Source: Spirosoma sp. 48-14 (GTDB taxonomy: Bacteria > Bacteroidota > Bacteroidia > Cytophagales > Spirosomataceae). From it: DNA of 64,000 nucleotides. Shown here one piece after another: positions 16,474 to 25,800 of this stretch. The stretch's first letter is position 1; every line of letters starts with the position of its first letter. The position numbers and the translations under genes are program-made. Below the pieces are notes generated by a model. That model searched no databases. It was not told the origin of the DNA and saw nothing but the letters and a program-made list of their open reading frames with translations. The stretch is taken from NCBI RefSeq assembly GCF_001898575.1, contig NZ_MKUD01000001.1, forward strand, positions 490,448-554,447, read 5' to 3'.

Positions 16474-17277
16474 ATGCTTAGTTGTAAGCTACGTCAGCCC
16501 TTCTTTTTCATCTGCTTCTTTAGCTTACTGATCGGGTTTAATTCCTCCGTAGTTGGCCAGCATGAAAAACCTCGCTTTCGGGTCGTAGCCATTGCCGAAA
16601 AAGACGGGGGTGTTCATGCTCCGTTTGTAGCCGAAGCCAAAAAGTGGCTCGCTCAGCTAGCTAAAGAAGGTAACTTTACGATTGATTACATTGAAAATAC
16701 AGACCCCATAAACGAAGCTTTTTTGGCTAAATACCAGCTTTTTCTTCAGTTGAATTATCCACCCTATATGTGGACCGATACGGCTAAAGAGGCTTTTCAG
16801 AAATACATTACCGAAGGCAAAGGAGGAGGTTGGGTTGGCCTTCATCACGCGTCTCTCCTAGGTGAATTCGACGGATACGCCATGTGGCCCTGGTTTTCCG
16901 AATTTATGGGCGGCATTCGCTACAAGAATTACATTCCGGATTTTGCCAGAGCCACCGTCCATGTCGAAGCGAATAATCACCCCTGCATGAAGGGGTTACC
17001 CGCCACGTTTGAGATCGAGAAAGAAGAGTGGTATACCTACAACAAAAACCCAAGACCTAACGTAAAGGTGCTAGCCACTGTGGATGAATCTACCTATACA
17101 CCCGACTCGAATATCAAAATGGGGGGTGATCATCCGGTGATCTGGTCGAATGAACGCATGAAGGCCAGGAATGTCTATATTTTTATGGGGCACCACCCCA
17201 ACCTGTTCAAAAACGATGCTTTCGTAACAGTTCTTCGTAACGCTATCTTTTGGGGAGCCGGTCATGACCGGCCCTAG
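16474..17277 (+). CDS. ThuA domain-containing secreted protein
   Basis: A 267-aa protein with an N-terminal signal peptide (residues about 1-29, hydrophobic FFFICFFSLLIGF) followed by one ThuA-like domain, a class I glutamine amidotransferase-like fold. Characteristic segments: YQLFLQLNYPP, FQKYITEGKGGGWVGLHHASL (GWVGLHHA), HPVIWSNERMKARNVYIFMGHHPN and the closing LRNAIFWGAG. In Bacteroidota such proteins are periplasmic or secreted and often sit with sugar oxidoreductases; the reaction is not settled. It follows the Dlt-like operon by 93 nt and is probably a separate unit. Confidence 0.9.
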   Translation: MLSCKLRQPFFFICFFSLLIGFNSSVVGQHEKPRFRVVAIAEKDGGVHAPFVAEAKKWLAQLAKEGNFTIDYIENTDPINEAFLAKYQLFLQLNYPPYMWTDTAKEAFQKYITEGKGGGWVGLHHASLLGEFDGYAMWPWFSEFMGGIRYKNYIPDFARATVHVEANNHPCMKGLPATFEIEKEEWYTYNKNPRPNVKVLATVDESTYTPDSNIKMGGDHPVIWSNERMKARNVYIFMGHHPNLFKNDAFVTVLRNAIFWGAGHDRP

Positions 17278-17314
17278 CGTGAAGTTATGCCTTAAAACTC
17301 AATATCTTCTTCGG

Positions 17315-17911
17315 TTAACAAGGCCGCCAGATTGAGTGTGACGTCACGTCATCCAGAACGGGTACGGTGGCATCCCAGTTTTGCGTCAGCCAGGGCGATG
17401 TACGAGTAGCTACGAAAATCTTTTGGGGATAGGTTGTAATCCAGATCACTGTTTCGACGCCAAAGTCCAGCAGCCGTTCAGTTTTCGCGTACACATAGCC
17501 GGACTCTTTTCCTTCAAACTCTTCCGGTTCGATACGAACGTCTATTTCAATAGCTACCTTTGGCGGTACGCTAAAGTATTTATCAGTCAATACCAGCCCC
17601 ATCGCTTTGTCGAAAATAGCAATGTCATTGGAGAGGTTGTTGCCTTTGTCGAGGTGAATACCCGATTCGTTGGTCGCTAGCAAATACCGCTTACGGTCAA
17701 TATGCATGAATAAGAATCCATGTATCAGTGAAACCAACATGGCCTGTAACGAGCTGCTTCCCATAATTTCGGCGGGTTTTTTCTTACCAGACAACACATC
17801 CCGGTAACCGCGTCGATAGAGCGGACGTCCATTGAGCGTTTCGTAGATCAGGTAAGCGGGCACACCTGACTTTCTTCGCTTTTGGGGAGTGGTATTAACG
17901 GCAATAGTCAT
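17315..17911 (-). CDS. Uma2 family endonuclease, C-terminus frameshifted
   Basis: A 198-aa Uma2/DUF820 protein, a PD-(D/E)XK-type restriction-endonuclease-like fold of unknown role that is highly amplified in some bacteria. Visible core: the conserved DIAIFDKAMG (Asp), the KVAIEIDVRI strand (Glu) and the YAKTERLLDFGVETVIWI segment (YxxK). The frame ends abnormally with VTSHSIWRPC. Removing 5 nt (17337-17341) restores VLDDVT followed by LNLAALLTEEDIEF and a stop at 17292, the normal family ending. So a 5-nt insertion has replaced the last 14 residues; the catalytic core is intact. It could also be a sequencing error. The gene stands alone on the minus strand. Confidence 0.85.
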   Translation of the reverse strand: MTIAVNTTPQKRRKSGVPAYLIYETLNGRPLYRRGYRDVLSGKKKPAEIMGSSSLQAMLVSLIHGFLFMHIDRKRYLLATNESGIHLDKGNNLSNDIAIFDKAMGLVLTDKYFSVPPKVAIEIDVRIEPEEFEGKESGYVYAKTERLLDFGVETVIWITTYPQKIFVATRTSPWLTQNWDATVPVLDDVTSHSIWRPC

Positions 17912-18082
17912 AACTTCTATTGGTTAGTCTGGATAACAATACTACGCAATTTGTGCATTAAATCGCATACGTATCAAACGGTTTCCTGCTATAGTGAGCC
18001 ACTGATGGGGTCGTACTAAGACCTATTTCAATAAACGAGAAGCTTATAATCTATACGGGTTCGCGTTTTTACTCAGGCATTC

Positions 18083-19291
18083 TCAGAACAATTTCACAAT
18101 GCGCGAAAGCCCCGCCGAAATGAGTAGAATAAAGGCCACTAAACCCAACCCATAATACAAACCAAACGATTCGGCCACGAAGCCAATAACGGGAGGCCCA
18201 GCCAGAAAACCGATGAAACTAAAGGTGGCAAAGGTAGCCAAACCAGCCGCTGGCGGAATACCCGGTACCCGCATCGAAGCGCTGTAAAGTATTGGAGCGC
18301 CTAATGAACAGCCAACGCCCAGCAAGGCAAAACCAACTAAGGCCGTTGCCGGATAGGGAAAAGCAATAGCAATTACTAACCCAAGTGCTCCCAAAAAACC
18401 ACCTACCTGAAGCCAGCGTTTGGCGCCAATGCGGGGAATAATGCCATCGCCCAGAAATCGAAAGCTGGTCATAGTCAGCGAAAAGGCGCCGAACCCCAGC
18501 GCAGCTATCTGGCTACTGGCTCCCAGCGTTTCGTGCAGGTATACCGCACTCCAGTCCAGAGCAACTCCTTCGCCCATGGCTACTGCCAGACCGATAAAAA
18601 TCATCAGCAGCAAATCCAGATTAGGCATCACAAAAGAAGCTCCGGTTTTCTCACCCGATTCGTTCCGGCTACTCGACGGAATGGTGTGTAGTATCGGTTG
18701 AAACAAAAACGTAGCGACAAGAATAATTCCCGCCATAATAGCCATGTGCATCGAAGGCGACACATGAAGGGCAATTACTGTACCAGCAATACCAGATCCC
18801 AGCAAACCGCCCAGGCTCCACATACCATGACACGACGACATGATTGAAATACCCTGTGAACGCTCCACATTCGTAGCCGATGTATTCATGGCCACATTCA
18901 GCAAGGCACTGGTTAAGCCTAGGAAAAATAAGCCCAGCGCCATAATCCCCATGTTGGGTGCGTTGATGGGAATACAGACAGCAAGCGTCAACCCGATTGC
19001 CGACCAGAAGCAAGCCTTGGCTTCACCAAGTCGGGATATAATGAGCCCCGTTAGTGGATTCATGATGATGAGCCCAATAGGCATGGCAAAGAGCGTCAGG
19101 CCCAATTCTGCATCGGAAAGGTGCAGCCTTTCTTTAACGTGTGGAATATGCGCTACCCAGCTACCAAACAGTAGGCTGTCGGATGCAAACACCAAACCCA
19201 CAATCAGAGCCTGCCGATTCAGGAAGAACGTTTGCAGGTTTTGAACGAAAAGATTACGTTGAAGTCGATTGATTGTAACTGTTGTATTCAT
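18083..19291 (-). CDS. MFS transporter
   Basis: A major facilitator superfamily permease of about 402 aa with 12 hydrophobic segments. The loop between helices 2 and 3 reads NPLTGLIISRLGEAKACFW, a form of the family G-x(3)-D/R-R-x-G motif, and the sequence FASDSLLFGSWVAHIPHVKERLHLSDAELGL at the N-terminus matches the subgroup of fucose/ROK-linked or general sugar-type MFS permeases found in bacteria. Substrate unknown. Start at ATG 19291 (MNTTVTINRL) is chosen because the longer frame to 19315 would run through the 28-bp palindrome at 19298-19325, which is better seen as an operator or leader element. No neighbouring enzyme suggests the substrate. Confidence 0.88.
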   Translation of the reverse strand: MNTTVTINRLQRNLFVQNLQTFFLNRQALIVGLVFASDSLLFGSWVAHIPHVKERLHLSDAELGLTLFAMPIGLIIMNPLTGLIISRLGEAKACFWSAIGLTLAVCIPINAPNMGIMALGLFFLGLTSALLNVAMNTSATNVERSQGISIMSSCHGMWSLGGLLGSGIAGTVIALHVSPSMHMAIMAGIILVATFLFQPILHTIPSSSRNESGEKTGASFVMPNLDLLLMIFIGLAVAMGEGVALDWSAVYLHETLGASSQIAALGFGAFSLTMTSFRFLGDGIIPRIGAKRWLQVGGFLGALGLVIAIAFPYPATALVGFALLGVGCSLGAPILYSASMRVPGIPPAAGLATFATFSFIGFLAGPPVIGFVAESFGLYYGLGLVAFILLISAGLSRIVKLF

Positions 19292-19297
19292 AACACA

Positions 19298-19325
19298 AAA
19301 ATAGCCGGTGCGCACCGGCTATTTT
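19298..19325. promoter_or_regulatory. Perfect 28-bp palindrome upstream of the MFS gene
   Basis: Bases 19298-19311 are the exact reverse complement of 19312-19325, with no spacer; the core is GCCGGTGCGCACCGGC flanked by A/T tracts. It lies 6 nt upstream of the MFS start codon on the minus strand. A gapless palindrome in that position suits a dimeric repressor operator overlapping the transcription or translation start; in RNA it could only form a hairpin with a strained loop. Confidence 0.6.
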
Positions 19326-19376
19326 AACGATCTATTGCCTTTTACTAATGCTCCATTACCATTTTATTGACTTTAT

Positions 19377-20036
19377 TTAGTCAATCATTGTCAACGACGT
19401 ATTATTTTTAAGATGCCCCGCCATCGCTTTACGCAATTTTTCGACCTTTGGCAGCGAAACAGAACGGATATACGGTTGATCGGGATGCAGGGCAAAATAG
19501 TTCTGGTGATAGGTTTCGGCAGGATAGAATACCGTAAACGGCACCACTTCCGTTACCACCGGATTTGCGTAATGTTTCGATTCGTTGGTCCGTTTGATGG
19601 CAGCCAGAATTTCGGCTTTTTCTTCGGGGGTCCGGTAGAAAGCAATCGACCGATAATCCCGGCCTACATCAGGGCCTTGTCGGTTGAGCGTCGTAGGATC
19701 ATGACCGGCAAAAAAGGCATCTAGCAATTGAGCATAGCTAATGACTTTAGGATCATAATACACCTGAACCGTTTCAGCATGGCCCGTCTCATCAGAACAG
19801 ACCTGTTCGTAGGTTGGATTTTTGACGGAGCCACCGGCATAACCCGAGATGACTTCCCGAACGCCTTTGAGCTGGTTCATACCTTCTTCCATAGCCCAGA
19901 AGCAGCCACCGGCAAAATTCGCGACGGCTTCACCGGGTTTGGGGGCAGGGAGTTTAGCAGGAGTACGATCTTTCGACTGACCTAATGCGCAGCCTGCCAG
20001 CAACAGACTCAACGCATAGACAACTATTGATTTCAT
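19377..20036 (-). CDS. msrA: Peptide-methionine (S)-S-oxide reductase, lipoprotein form
   Basis: A 219-aa MsrA that reduces methionine-S-sulfoxide in proteins. The active-site motif is GGC45FW, followed by GYAGGSVKNPTYEQVCSDETGHAE, both invariant in the family, and YHQNYF near the C-terminus. A lipoprotein signal is present: hydrophobic residues 4-15 and lipobox LAGC16, so the enzyme should be anchored in the cell envelope and act on periplasmic or surface proteins. ATG 20036 is chosen because it starts the signal peptide; the frame extends further upstream without a plausible leader. Reduction of C45 would need resolving cysteines and thioredoxin-like partners; none is encoded nearby. Divergent from the AraC gene at 20161. 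Confidence 0.95.
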   Translation of the reverse strand: MKSIVVYALSLLLAGCALGQSKDRTPAKLPAPKPGEAVANFAGGCFWAMEEGMNQLKGVREVISGYAGGSVKNPTYEQVCSDETGHAETVQVYYDPKVISYAQLLDAFFAGHDPTTLNRQGPDVGRDYRSIAFYRTPEEKAEILAAIKRTNESKHYANPVVTEVVPFTVFYPAETYHQNYFALHPDQPYIRSVSLPKVEKLRKAMAGHLKNNTSLTMID

Positions 20037-20109
20037 AGGGTTTTCTGATAGCAGTATGTTGGCATATAAACGTTTAAAATCGATTTGCGGTTTCTTCATT
20101 AACCATTTA

Positions 20110-20152
20110 TAACACAGAGATACATGGAGAATACGAGTGCGTCTCTGTGTTA
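20110..20152. repeat. Inverted repeat between msrA and araC
   Basis: 11-bp arms TAACACAGAGA (20110-20120) and TCTCTGTGTTA (20142-20152) with a 21-nt spacer, ending 8 nt before the AraC start. It resembles common Bacteroidota extragenic hairpins with ACACAGAGA arms, and lies in the divergent promoter region, so a regulatory role is possible but not shown. Confidence 0.5.
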
Positions 20153-20160
20153 GAATTCCC

Positions 20161-21009
20161 ATGAAACTTCAGTTTGAAAAAATCGAGCCCGAAGTGGGTA
20201 GCTCGTTCCGGGTTATTCACAGCACAGAGCCGGAAACCTGCCGGGTCTACTGGCATCACCATCCAGAGTACGAGATTGTCTATATTCCGTTTGGTAATGG
20301 CCAGCGCCGAATCGGAACGAATGTATCCTGTTATGAGTCGGGCGAACTGGTGTTTATAGGTCCCGATTTACCGCATCTCAATTTCAGCTATGGCAAAGAA
20401 GGGCTGTATGAAGAAATTGTGGTGCAGTTGCGCGAGGACTTTATGGGTGAGCCGTTCTTAGAGAAACCCGAACTCGCTACAGTTAAACGACTGTTCGAAC
20501 GCGCCCATCTGGGCCTTACGTTCGGCACCCGAACCAAGCAGCAGATTGGTCCCTGGCTGAAAGAGCTTCCTGGTCTCCCCCCCTTTGAGCGGTTTTTACT
20601 GCTCCTGCGAATTCTGCAGCACCTGGCCGACACAACAGATGTAGAGTTCTTACATGCTAATGGTGTTCGTTTCGATTTGAATCCAAAAGAACAGCAACGC
20701 ATCAACCGAATCTGTCAATATGTAGAACATCACTACCCCCAGCCGATAGATATTCGCACAGTGGCCGACCTCGCCAACCTGACCATTCCCGCATTTAGCC
20801 GTTACTTCAAGCGAATGACCAACCTGACATTCACCGATTTTGTAAACGAATACCGGGTAAACCAGGCCCGGCAATTGCTACACTCTGCCCGTACCATTGC
20901 CGATGTTGGCTTTGCCGTAGGCTTCAACAACCTCTCCCACTTCAATAAAACCTTCCGCGCTGTAACTGGCCAAACACCAACTGCCTATCGGAAAGCATTT
21001 GCAGAATAA
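20161..21009 (+). CDS. AraC family transcriptional regulator
   Basis: A 282-aa regulator with an N-terminal cupin-like sensor (HHHPEYEIVYIPFGNGQRRIG, then YESGELVFIGPDLPHL, residues about 28-75) and a C-terminal AraC/XylS double helix-turn-helix (about 190-282, with IRTVADLANLTIPAFSRYFKRMTNLTFTDFVNEYRV and ADVGFAVGFNNLSHFNKTFRAVTGQTP). The sensor type usually binds sugars or uronates. It is transcribed away from msrA and toward the SusD/SusC pair, which is on the opposite strand; it may regulate that utilisation locus, but the sequence shows only proximity. Start ATG 20161 chosen over the in-frame GTG-type extension, which covers the hairpin at 20110-20152. Unlike the DUF6597 regulators later in the window, this one has a true cupin. 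Confidence 0.92.
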   Translation: MKLQFEKIEPEVGSSFRVIHSTEPETCRVYWHHHPEYEIVYIPFGNGQRRIGTNVSCYESGELVFIGPDLPHLNFSYGKEGLYEEIVVQLREDFMGEPFLEKPELATVKRLFERAHLGLTFGTRTKQQIGPWLKELPGLPPFERFLLLLRILQHLADTTDVEFLHANGVRFDLNPKEQQRINRICQYVEHHYPQPIDIRTVADLANLTIPAFSRYFKRMTNLTFTDFVNEYRVNQARQLLHSARTIADVGFAVGFNNLSHFNKTFRAVTGQTPTAYRKAFAE

Positions 21010-21012
21010 ACA

Positions 21013-21044
21013 AAACTCCCCGACTGGTCTTAGCCGGGGAGTTT
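21013..21044 (+). terminator. Hairpin between araC and susD (bidirectional terminator)
   Basis: 10-bp stem AAACTCCCCG / CGGGGAGTTT (21013-21022, 21035-21044), 12-nt loop, immediately after the AraC stop at 21009. A/T-flanked on both sides, so it can serve both converging transcripts (AraC on plus, SusD on minus at 21129). Confidence 0.7.
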
Positions 21045-21128
21045 GTACTCTGCTAACTCATTTTAAAACCTATGCAAATTCGGTTTGCCTATCTGATAGT
21101 TAGCACCCTGAAAGGCAACAATGTATCT

Positions 21129-22697
21129 TTAAACGCCTGGATAACCTGGGTTTTGTGGACGCAGATTCGGGTTGTTCAGCATTTCCTGCTTAGGCAGTGG
21201 AAGCAGCAGATGCTTTTCCTGTAAGGGCTGATTCGAGCTTAGGTTAACGTGTCCAACGAAGCTATCGAAGCCATTGGTCTTTTCGTTGTACACTTTCCGC
21301 AACCGTACCATATCAAACCAGGTGATTTGCTCATAGGCCAGCTCATGCCAGCGCTCCCGCCAAACGGCTTCGCGGAAGGTGGCCTGTGTGTACTCACCCA
21401 GAGCGGGCGTGGTCAGTTGAGCCCGATCCCGAATCCGTTTGAAGGCATCGTAAGCAGCTTGTGTAGGTCCACCTACTTCGTTTTGCGCTTCGGCATACAG
21501 CAACAGCGTTTCAGCGTAACGAATTTGGGGTACGTTCAGGTTGTTTTGCCGAGTACCAGCAACGCCCGAAGTGCCATTGGCCGTCCGGTTAAAGTGCTTA
21601 AACACGTATGGCGCGCCCAGGCTGAACTGAGCCCCGTTACCGTTGGTATAGTAAGTCGTATAGAAATAACCATCCTGATCTTTAGCCCGCAGATCGCCTT
21701 TTTCGTACGAGTTGTAGAAGGAAGCCGTTGGTACTGAGCTACCCGTTCCACCAGGACCGTTATAGGTTACTGGCTTAAAGTTCGGATAGAAGTTATCCAT
21801 TGGGTTACCGGCCACCACCGTATTGTACTGAATCATGAACAGGTGCTCAAGTTGATTCTTCTTCGATTCACTGTGCACGTCGTTGTAGGTCGTAAACAGG
21901 TTGATCGTGCTGGGGTTAGCGTTGGCGTAGGTAATCACCTCAAAGGCCTTGTCAGCCGCCAGTTTGTAGTAGGCTGCTCCTTTGTTAAGTGGGAAACCAG
22001 CCATGGTCAGGTATACCTTCGACAACTGCGTTTTGATAGCAGCCTGATTGACCCGGCCATTCGTTACATCCATCCATGGTAAACCAGCAGACTCAGCAGC
22101 AATCAGATCTTCAACGATCAGCTTATACACATCCTCTACCTTTGACCGCGTTGGCAGGAAATCGGCCGAAGCGGCTGTTTGCGGCTTGGTAATCAGCGGA
22201 ATATCACCCCAAAGCTGAACGGTCGTAAAATAGGCCGAAGCCCGCAGGAACCGAGCCTCACCAAGAATTCTGGCTTTCTGGGCGGCATCCATAGGTGTGA
22301 TACCAGGCACCTTATCCAGAACCTGATTCGCCTGGGCAATCACCTTATAGAGACCGTTCCAATAGTTAACGACGTGCCCCGTGTTGCCATCATGTACCAG
22401 TCCGTAGAGGTTGTTCAGGTCTGAGTTTTGGGCCGTTTCGGTAGTCGATGTACCGGTAAGAGCTTCCAGCAACTGCCAGTTGCTGGAGAAAATCCCAGCA
22501 CCACCACCCATAAACCGGAGGTTATCGTACACAGACGCGATGGCCGCTTCGGCATGGTCAGGAATCGTGTAAAAACTAGTGGGTGTGAGGTTCGAAGGGG
22601 CCTGTTCTTTCAGGAAATCCGTACAACCGACGGGCCCCATCAACACAATACCGCCTACCAGAACTTTACTTATATTTTTTACGAGTGTATGTCTCAT
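21129..22697 (-). CDS. RagB/SusD family nutrient-uptake outer membrane lipoprotein
   Basis: A 522-aa SusD-like lipoprotein. Signal peptide with lipobox MGPVGC25, then the family N-terminal DFLKEQAPSNLTPTSFY, TPR-type helices with the LRASAYFTTVQLWGDIPLI motif (about residues 150-168) and the C-terminal SusD domain with IRYAETLLLYAEAQNEVG and the closing NPNLRPQNPGYPG. SusD proteins sit on the outer surface, bind a glycan or other polymer and cap the SusC channel. Encoded directly downstream of its SusC partner (22809-26039) with a 111-nt gap, in the usual order. No glycoside hydrolase is in the same run, so the substrate is unassigned. Confidence 0.95.
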   Translation of the reverse strand: MRHTLVKNISKVLVGGIVLMGPVGCTDFLKEQAPSNLTPTSFYTIPDHAEAAIASVYDNLRFMGGGAGIFSSNWQLLEALTGTSTTETAQNSDLNNLYGLVHDGNTGHVVNYWNGLYKVIAQANQVLDKVPGITPMDAAQKARILGEARFLRASAYFTTVQLWGDIPLITKPQTAASADFLPTRSKVEDVYKLIVEDLIAAESAGLPWMDVTNGRVNQAAIKTQLSKVYLTMAGFPLNKGAAYYKLAADKAFEVITYANANPSTINLFTTYNDVHSESKKNQLEHLFMIQYNTVVAGNPMDNFYPNFKPVTYNGPGGTGSSVPTASFYNSYEKGDLRAKDQDGYFYTTYYTNGNGAQFSLGAPYVFKHFNRTANGTSGVAGTRQNNLNVPQIRYAETLLLYAEAQNEVGGPTQAAYDAFKRIRDRAQLTTPALGEYTQATFREAVWRERWHELAYEQITWFDMVRLRKVYNEKTNGFDSFVGHVNLSSNQPLQEKHLLLPLPKQEMLNNPNLRPQNPGYPGV

Positions 22698-22808
22698 AAC
22701 TTACTGAGGTATCAATGAATTTGAAAAGATTTTGATCAGTTGCTTTATGTTCTTCCTGAGGCTGACTCTAGCTGACATAAAGCAACTGACGACAAACGAC
22801 CGTCCCGA

Positions 22809-25800
22809 TTACAAACCAATCTGTAGGCCTAACATATACGTGGTTGGCTTTGGATAGTTATGCCAGATCTGACCTTGCGAGAATGCACTGCTGCCAGTCC
22901 CCTGGTTTGTTGGCGTTACTTCTGGATCGCCAACAATTGGATCTTCCAGCAACAGGAAGAAGTTTTGTGCCGACGCATACAGACGGAGCCGGTTTACCTT
23001 GATCTTGTTGGTAATAGCCGATGGGAAGTTATAGCCGACCAGCAGGTTTTTACCACGCAGGAATGAACCGTTCTTAATCCAGTGGCTATCTACGTTGGTT
23101 ACATAACCTGCCCGTGTATCCCGGATTTCAGCAATCATGGTATTCTGGTTCTGTGGCGTCCAGGCATTCAGTACTGACTTGTAGCTGTTAGCTAGTGCCT
23201 GCCGGTCTTCGCTGGGGTGCAGGTTCATCAGCATCACATCGTTACCATACATGTACTGCAGTTCAAGCGTAGCGTCGAAATTACCTAGACGGAAATTGTT
23301 AGTCAGAGCGCCCCATCCTTTTGGACTACCGTTACCAATGATGCTACGGTCAGCATCGGTAATGGCTTTATCACCGTTCACATCCAGATACTTGATGTCA
23401 CCAGGCAGCATGGTCAGACCATTCCGGTAACTGGTAAATTGAGCAGCCTGGTCACGTTCCGCTTCACTCCACACACCCACACGGGTCAAGCCCCAGAACG
23501 CACCAACTGGCTCACCAATACGAATGATGTTGGTCTGGTTGGTAAAGTTAGGTCCACCTACTCCGAAAATATCTGATGGCGTAGCCAGCGACAGTACTTT
23601 GTTGCGGTTCAGCGAAATGTTGAACGTGGTATTCCAGGTAAAACTACCCTTATTGACGTTTACGGTATTTACACTGAATTCAAAGCCTTTGTTCTCCATT
23701 GAGCCTACATTACGACGGATGGTTGCATAGCCACTCGTCTGTGGCACAGGCGCATCGAGCAGCATGTCAGTCGTCAGACGGTAGTAGTAATCCATTTCTA
23801 CATTTACCCGTCCTTTAAACAAGCCAATTTCTACCCCTACATCAGTCTGCGCTGTTTTCTCCCATTTCAGATCCGGGTTAGCCAATCGGTTGATACCCGT
23901 TCCACCTACTTTTGTATTGCCATAAACAGCCGCATAGTTCGAGTTTAATGTCGAAAGCGATTGATAAGGCGGAATCTCCGAGTTACCTGTCAAACCATAG
24001 CTGGTACGCACTTTCAGGTTGGATATCACCGAGTTACCTTTCAGGAAGTCTTCTTCCGATACACGCCATGCTAAAGCTGCCGAGGGGAAGAAAGCGAATT
24101 TGTTATTCTCCCCGAACTTAGATGAACCATCGGCCCGGCCCGTAGCTGTGAACAGGTATTTGTTTCTAAAGCCGTAGTTGATACGACCGAAGTACGAGTT
24201 AAAGGCAAACCGCGATGCTCCTGATGAAACAGAGGGGTTGGTAGCACCAGCACCTAAGTTGTTGAAGCCAAAGTAGTCGGTAGCAAATCCGCTCACGCTG
24301 GCACCAATCCCAAACGTGTTGGTTTCCTGCCACGAAATACCCAATAAGCCCGTAAAGGAGTGATCCTGGCCAAACTGCTTGTTATACGTCAGGTAGTTTT
24401 CCAACGACCAGAATGAGGTACGGTTGTTAGCTGCCGAAGCATTACCGTTACCACCAATGTTCAGCGTGCGAGTCTGCGACTGGTTGATTTCTTGTGTTTG
24501 GATGTTAGTACCCAATACCGTACGCATTTCCAGACCTTTAGCGAAGGTGATATTCGTAAACAGGCTACCTAACACCGTCTGTGTATTCTGAATATACTTT
24601 CTGTCGAGCAGGCGGTGTACCGAGCTCATCGTTCCTTCTGCGTAGGGGTAATCGCGGTTTTCAGCCAGAACGCCTGTGTCAGGATAGCGTACAGGTAGGA
24701 AGGGGAAGTCTTCCACGATCTGACGGGCTACAGCGTCGTTAACATCGACCAGATTTTCTGACTGGTTATTGTAATTCAACGTACCACCGATTTTAAGCCA
24801 GCTCTTCACCTGATCGTCGATTGAGAAACGACCAGAATAACGCTTCATGTACGACGTTTTAAGCAGGCCCTGATCATCACGATAGTTAAGCGAGAGCGAG
24901 TATTGGGTCCGTTCGTTACCACCGCTGAAACCTAACTGGTGGTTTTGCGAAAGCACACTCTGCGCCGACTCCTTGAACCAGTCGGTATCGTACAATGGAT
25001 TTAGGTTGGCATCAAATACACCGGGGTGCGCTGCGCTGAAGTCTTTACGACGCTGAACCGGGTTCAGATACGTCCATTTCCCAGCAGCCCAACCAACGGG
25101 ATCGTATTTCGCCATATTGGCATAGGCCAGATCTTCTACGGCTAAATACTCTTTAGCGTTCAGAACCTGAGGCTTATTTGGCCCAATGGTGTTTACGCTA
25201 AACTGAGAATCATACGTAACCCGGCTTTCTCCAGCTTTCCCTTTCTTGGTGCTGATCAGGATAACGCCATTTGCACCCCGAGCTCCATAAATAGCCGTTG
25301 ACGACGCATCTTTCAATACCTCAACATTAACAATATCGTTCGGGTTGATATAGTCAATTGGGTTGCTAAACTGATCGCCAGTACCCTGTGGAAGCATGAC
25401 ACCATCAACTACATACAGTGGGTTGTTGGACGAGTTGATCGAGCTGAATCCACGAATTCGAACGGTTGTCCGTCCACCTGGGCGACCTGAGTTGGTGTTT
25501 ACCTGTACGCCTGGCAAACGACCCGACAGCTGCTGGTTGAGCGAAGGCGCAGGGCGTTCGGCCAACTCGGCTTCTTTAACGCCCGATACAGCCCCGGTCA
25601 AATCCGATTTACGGGTGGTACCGTAACCGATGACTACAATCTCATCCAGTGTTTTGTTATCGGCTTTCAGACTAACGTTGACCGCTGCCTGACTACCGAC
25701 ATTTACTTCCTGAGAAACATAGCCGACAAATGAGAATACAAGTGTGGCGTTTCCATCTGGCACTTCAATCCGATAACGCCCATCGGCGTCTGTTACAGTA

